NCBI GenBank assembly: GCA_037576195.1
Contig: CM075102.1
Span: 46,372,745 to 46,436,744 of the forward strand
DNA from: Phytoseiulus persimilis
Taxonomy: Eukaryota; Arthropoda; Arachnida; Mesostigmata; Phytoseiidae
Reading direction: 5' to 3'
DNA: 64,000 nucleotides
Each line of letters begins with the position of its first letter. Positions within the stretch are counted from its first letter, which is position 1. Below the pieces are notes generated by a model. It was given only the letters and a program-made list of their open reading frames with translations, made no database searches and was not told the origin of the DNA. Shown here in pieces: positions 58,215-64,000 of this stretch. The translations under genes were made by a program, and so were the position numbers.

Positions 58215-61200
58215 GGTACTGCTCGGGAGCCGTCAGGAGCTGCTGTGGATGTTCGCAATCCGATCACAACACACATAGGAGGAGTCCGACGAATATGGTT
58301 ATGATGTCACATAAAAGCAGTACACAGGCTGACTCCATTATGCAGTGTTTGATGGGGCAGCCCAGAACGCGGCGCGACGACGCCCGGCTGCGTTCAGGGC
58401 TGGGAGGGCGCGAACGAAACAGGGTGGCGGCACACGTGAATAACGCACACCCACGCCGTCTCCACTCGAAGCTTCTCCGATGCTTCAGGTTTGTGCCAGA
58501 GGTCGACGTAGCACTTCGAGTAATGATTTCTTCCGGCGAAGATCACGATTTCAGTGTCCAGTCGCTCGGCACCGATCAGGCTTCTCACCCGAACCAGTGA
58601 TGCCGCGGTGCGATTCTCATAGCGCCCTTTCCGCAGTCTTCTGTTCGATCGGGCTTCGGGCGGAGCTCGACTATGACAAACACCGCGCCCTTCAAGGAAG
58701 GCGGAATCCTCCGAGCGGTGACAAAACCTTGGGCATCTGGGCTGCTCGCGTGATGAGGAGATTCACCTATTCCCGCGTTTATTCCGACACTCAGAGGCTC
58801 CACGGCGAAGCTCAGACGACTGGCTCGCTCGATGGGAACTTCAACGTGCGGAAGACACTTGTTGGAGACGGGAAAGGGGATTTCCCTCGCCATAGGAAAA
58901 TGGAGGAGGGTTGGGCTTCTAGTGCCCGCGGGGTTCGCGCGATGCTGTGGGAGGATCTCACGGTGTACTGGAATCGACACCTTTCGGTGATAACGGGCCG
59001 ATCAGCGAGCGGTAATTCCTCGGATTCATTCAGTCACAGATGCACTCGACAGTTGGTCATCTGGAAATAATTATCGACGGAGATTCCTGAAGCATGGGTT
59101 TATGACCGAGGACAGGTACGAATATCACGTCTAGCGACGGGTAAACGTCCTTCAAACGAAATATCTGTCAATGGTGTCGGCTCAATACCACATGACGCAA
59201 GTGGGTTTCCGGAGTGGGTCGGATTGATTCCGAGTGTTTCCTAGGCTATGATGGCTGCGATCGGAGGGAGATTTTCGAAAAACCCAAGATCTGAGGACAA
59301 CGGAAGGGGCTTCGAGAACAGTCACTTTGCGCACTCCCCAGAAACTGTCGAATGATTCGAGTCCGAGCTCCGCGCGGTGTTGATCGAGATGCTCCTCAGA
59401 GATCCGGCGACGCCGCGGATAGCTGTTGTGATTTCCATTTGATGTGACATGTAGGGAAGTGAATGGTGTTATGAGTAAACCTTTTCCGTTACACTCAGGG
59501 GCATCGCAGAGCCCTGAACAACGCTTCAGGCTTGGAGAGCTCCTGTTTGATGATATCAACCCTGACCGATCGACTCGCAGACTAGGTTTATGAAGCCGCA
59601 GACGAGTTATTGACAAGCCATTATTTAGACGAGGCTCCATGGAGTCGCCGCGACGCCTGCGCCGAATCACTGTCAGCAGTCCCACTGTGCAGACCTCTCA
59701 GGTGGATGTGGACCGCTCGACAATGAGAGGTGAAGCAAAACACACGAGACAGACCGGAGGATACAAGAGCTTCCGCAGAGGGGGTTCGAGATGAACATCA
59801 GGATCAGACGAGAGGAAGTCACCCCGTTTTTCCCTACGAAGTCATGCTCATCTATGCCGGAGGAAAAAACAGAGATTAGGGAGGGGGCTTCCGCTCAGCT
59901 GCGATCTGAATGCATCGTCTCCGGAAACAAGCGTCTACGAGTGTTCTGTCCTCCTGTCAACCTGCTGGCATCGAAGCCCTTCACGATCACCTACGCCGAC
60001 TTTCAGGATGATACGGGGCGACCGTCGCCGTCTGGCACCACTGCGTGCATTTTGGTTCTTTCGCCCTGGAAAATTTTTCTGAGAGTAGTTTCAAAGTCTC
60101 CCAAGTATTGATGCCGCAGAGGCTCGAATCAAGAGCAGTCGCATGAAGGACTGGGTGTTCATCAAGAACGAGAATTTTCTGTTCCATAGGATCCAGTGAT
60201 TCGACAGTAAATCTACGTTCCAGGCGCGACGCCTGAGCGCAGCTGTTCGAAAAAAAAAACAATTTCTTTTTTTTGCGCATCTGAGTCACCTCCGGCGACT
60301 AATCGCAGCTTTTCTCGCGCCGTCTAATGGAGAGCGCCCGCCGTGATGCGGTTCTTCCCAGCGCCTTCCTCCAAGCTTTCTGTGGAGTTTGCCTCCTGAT
60401 GGCTTCCCGTGCTCGTGCGCTACGGCCAGCGGGCGAGGAATAGCATCAAATCCAGAATCATCTAGTCTGTTGAAACGTCTTGTTGCCGAATGTGCAATTT
60501 CCGGGTCTGAACTCCTGTAGCACATTACGGAAAACTCGCTCGAGGCGAGGGTGAACCTTCCCCGTTCCAAACCGTCGGCCAACCTCAGCCTGCCAAGGGG
60601 GAAAAAGTTCGCATTTCCAAACGAACTTGTTTTTCGCATGATTGCCTTTGACATAGAGACCGTTCTCTGTTTGCAGCTTTGTGGCTCGGAATGACTCGGT
60701 ATCTTGTGGAAAACAGCAGACTCGCAGAGCGTAGTAACCGATGCCGGCCTCGCTGCGCCCGTGATACCCGAGTCCAGACCCTGGAATGGGAGTTTCCCTC
60801 TCGAGATTGAAATCTCCAAGTCAAAATGTCAGACCGCTGGCTTCTCTCAGATATACTGGTTTGGGGTAACGACGACCGGAGCGACCCGAGGAGAAAGTAG
60901 ATATGGACGCGCTGGAGGGTTTTGCGCCGAGCTCTGGAGTCGTGAAGGTGATGCCACGACGCCGGACCCGGGTCCGATTTCAGTAGCTTCTGCGGAATCT
61001 TCCCGATTGTTACTGTCGAAGCCAGCACCGTTCCCTCCACAGAAACTCGCGGCCCTTCTCTCAGCAAGACATGTCATCCTGTGATTTGTTGAGGGATTGC
61101 GGTGCCCGAGCCTGTCGATGTCAGCAACCACCCACTGGATGGCTGCGGAAGCTGAAACTTGACTAAGGGCTCCCTCTTTGGGTTATACAACGGTTGCTCT

Positions 61201-64000
61201 CCTCATTTATTTTCCGTTCCGATACCTCTCCCCGTTTCCTCTCTTCCTCCCGCGGGGCGAAAATCCGCGACTCGATCCTCTCGGCGATTCTCCCGTCTTC
61301 CAAGCTCGCTCCACGTATAAGATCGCGACGAGAGGGTTCGGATTGCGTCGTCCCATATCGGCCCCGCACAACCGCGAACTCATGTCGCTGCTGACAGCAT
61401 TTCTGTCGGTCTCTCCAGTCCTTTTTCTTCCGGCTCTTTCCTCGGATTGCTCTCGAAACGCCAGACCGGTCGGCCGAAAACGACTCGCGAGTCACTTGCT
61501 TGAGTACCAGCCCGTCGACTTCGCCCGGTGTCCTGAAAGTCTTCGCGAACTTTGCTGCGAGTATCGCGAGAAACGATCTCTCCCTCCCCGTCGCTCGGTC
61601 CGTCTGTCCTTGATCGACGTCTATGGGGCGGTTTCCGCCGAATTAGGCTAACGACCTCAACAACGATAATTCCGCCAACAAAACTCCTCGGTCCGGACGG
61701 ACAACAGAAAGTGAGTGCACGACTGTGATCGAACTGCGGCGTTACGGCTGTTTCTAACGCAAGAAGGAACAATGGAGCTCAGAGCGGACTGTCGAATATG
61801 GCTCGTTATGTTCGTGTCTCTGATAGAAAGACTTCCCAGAGGAGCGGAGAGTTTTAATTCTGTGACACGACTCCGAGTCGATGTTCCCAATGTGAGAATC
61901 CACCTGCTAGGCCTGGCCAGAGCTCTCGTCATAAACATTCCTGCGACAGTGAGAGTAACATGGACTTACCAGGGAGCCCTATTATTCCTCATCCCGCAAA
62001 GGAAAGCCGCAGAGCAAAGAAATCCGTTCCAAAAACACGGGTTGTTCTCGAGCCGATTGTTCTCGCCTTGGCTCTTGTCGTCTCGGTTTCTGTTTCCGCC
62101 TGCGAGAGCACTTCCGCTGCTGACGGGCGCGGCCTCTTGTTTTTTTTCCTCCCCTGGGCAGAGGGAACCCAGCGCTCTCTCGTCTTTCGGAAATGTTCCG
62201 GAGTCCGAGCAAAAGAGAAAGGGGGAATTGACAAATTATGTGACTTGGAATTCTACTCCAGGCTCTCACACCGTCGTTGTCGTTTCGCCCCGGGTTGAGC
62301 CAGGTCTGGGTGCAGCCGGTAAAAGCCAAAAGATCCATTTCTCGTTTTTCGTCACCATGCACATGGCACGTTGACGTCTGGATCTCTTAGAATCGTTCTC
62401 GAGAGGCATAAACGAGGCCCTAGCCGGTAACGAGGAGGGCCGGAAACGATGGTAACGAAAGCTGATGGAGGAACTGATAGGAGAGAGGGATGAGGATACC
62501 GCGCGAAATCGACCCCGGCAACCGGTGAAGTAGTTGCGAGACCGAGAATCGAACGAGGGCCCCGGAGCTGAATTTCTCTCTCATAAGAACTGCAGGAGCA
62601 CGGATCGATGATCGCGCAGCTCCGGAGGCGGACACCGCGAGAAAGGAAGGGCGAAAGGCTGCGCCTCTGTCATCGAACGCTCCCACGGAATCGTCGGTGG
62701 ATGCGAATAATAATTCTGTTCACCCTTCCATGTCCTTCGGGAGGCTGGAAGACAACGCGACCGACCTTTTTCGCGCGAGCAACAGGATGTCCAGGTTCGC
62801 CGAAGCCTCAACCCGTGATCCCCTGCCAGCGGTTCTTCGGGGTCTGTCTCAGGGATGCCTGTGGATTCGTGACGAGCAGCATTTTTCGAACACAATCAGC
62901 TCCCGCAACAGTTCGCTGCTGTCCAGCGATCGGTCGAATGCGTACGTTCACAAATCTCCTCGAACAAAGGTTGTCCGCGAGTTCCCAAAGTTGCTCACGG
63001 GTGGCTTCCATTAGGGAGTAACGGTCTCTGACGCTCCCCACTCTCATTAGGAAGCGAGTTCCGTATGGATGCCGCGAACGAATCACTCACCCTGTTAAAC
63101 CAAAACTCATTGCAGACGGGCAACCGAACACACACTCCGTCCGACCGCGTATGCACCACACGGCCATCACGACGTTCGGTCGGGTTTCACTCCCCTCGTG
63201 GAATTGCTGCGGCGTGTACGGGGGCGCGGGGCTGGGGTTCGCAGTTTTCGCAACATTTCGCTCGGCCGGATCAGTCGACAGTGATCCGGGTCATTTGGAG
63301 CTCGCGAACGAGAACTGTGGAGAGAGTTCTCGCCCCGGAATCATTCGATCCGAGCTCCAAGGCGCATCGGAAGAACTCGCTCGTGTTCCGTCGCGCGCAG
63401 TTCGCTCAGGAGGGGGAATTCCGAGCATTTGCGATTGCTCCTGAGCGGCGGAGAACGAATGAACGACTCGGCGCGATTGGCGACGTCATGTTCCACAGCG
63501 GTCGGGAGGGACACGAGCGAGGCAGCCGCTTCGTTCTACCCAGGAATCTTTTCTCCCCAGATGCTAACAAACTATGAGCAGCCAGCAGGAGAATCGTGGC
63601 TATTTAGGAGCGATGAAGATGGAACACCCAGGGGATGTACTCGTCTTGCTTTGTCAAGCCCGTATTCTCCCGCTCACCTCGGCCTGACTCGCTCAGCTGT
63701 ACATAGTCGGCCTGTTTCTCCAGGCCTTCCCAGTCTTGCTTCCTCGGTCGGCTGGCTGCTCCCTGGTCCGCGAGCCGAGCCGGCTGTCCCGTCGGCGGGC
63801 AGGCCACGGGCTCAAATATCGGCAAAAAAGAAGACCACAGAAGCTGCCTTCAAAGAGCGACCACAGCCAACGTCGCCACCGGTCGAAAGATGGAGTGCCG
63901 AACAGACGGACGGGCCAAAGTGGCAGATGGCTCGACGGAATTCCATCAATATACTACCTGGACGCTCCAGCTGCTGCCGCCGGGTCCCCGAGTTTGTCAT
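58215..64000. other. Right-hand stretch, no firm gene
   Basis: Frames of up to 219 codons (61715-62374 plus) and 196 codons (58480-59070 plus) exist, each matched by long frames on the opposite strand, and none shows a motif I know. One minus-strand segment, 60232-59991, has a good acceptor (a T-run, then GCTCAG) and a GTGATC donor and could be an exon; its translation (FTVESLDPMEQKILVLDEHP) is not recognised, and the plus strand is equally open there. Confidence 0.35.

Noticed and set aside
58480-59070. 196-codon plus-strand frame and its 131-codon minus-strand partner (58585-58980)
   Set aside because: Both strands look equally protein-like, which is the pattern expected of chance frames in GC-rich DNA; no splice or start evidence picks one.

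Overview
The window looks like a piece of a compact arthropod nuclear genome. A mite of the Galendromus type is my best guess, but this is an inference. The reasons are roughly balanced base composition, short spliceosomal introns (about 65 to 700 bp) with GT..AG ends, a degenerin/ENaC sodium-channel gene with an arthropod-like pore motif, a BTB-domain gene, and DNA transposons of the hAT and pogo/Tigger groups. I see no bacterial operons, Shine-Dalgarno sites, CRISPR arrays, or convincing rRNA or tRNA genes.

Layout. Positions 1-3101 hold no supported gene. An intron-free BTB/BACK-type protein gene lies at 3102-4499 (+). A complete-ended hAT transposon remnant occupies 8037-9859. It is flanked by a perfect 8-bp target duplication, its ends are packed with AACCGC/GCGGTT motifs, and inside it (minus strand) are a hAT dimerisation-domain fragment and a pogo/Tigger transposase C-terminal fragment. 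A probable pogo-type MITE lies at 12409-12807. The long stretch from 12808 to 27115 holds a CT microsatellite, a G-run, a strong hairpin and only speculative ORFs. The best gene of the window is a 13-exon DEG/ENaC channel subunit at 27116-31890 (+), reconstructed by hand with every intron phase in register. From 31891 to 64000 I can support only simple repeats, core-promoter or YY1/Pho-like signals and a few unrecognised ORFs.

How the parts relate. The BTB gene (probably a Cullin-3 adaptor or other scaffold) and the DEG/ENaC gene (a plasma-membrane cation channel) are independent genes with no sign of joint function. The transposon remnants are the only mobile DNA I could establish. I did not find a convincing undescribed multi-gene system. 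The most unusual object is the hAT element that carries a pogo-family transposase tail. Most other open frames are at the length expected by chance for this base composition and are left out.
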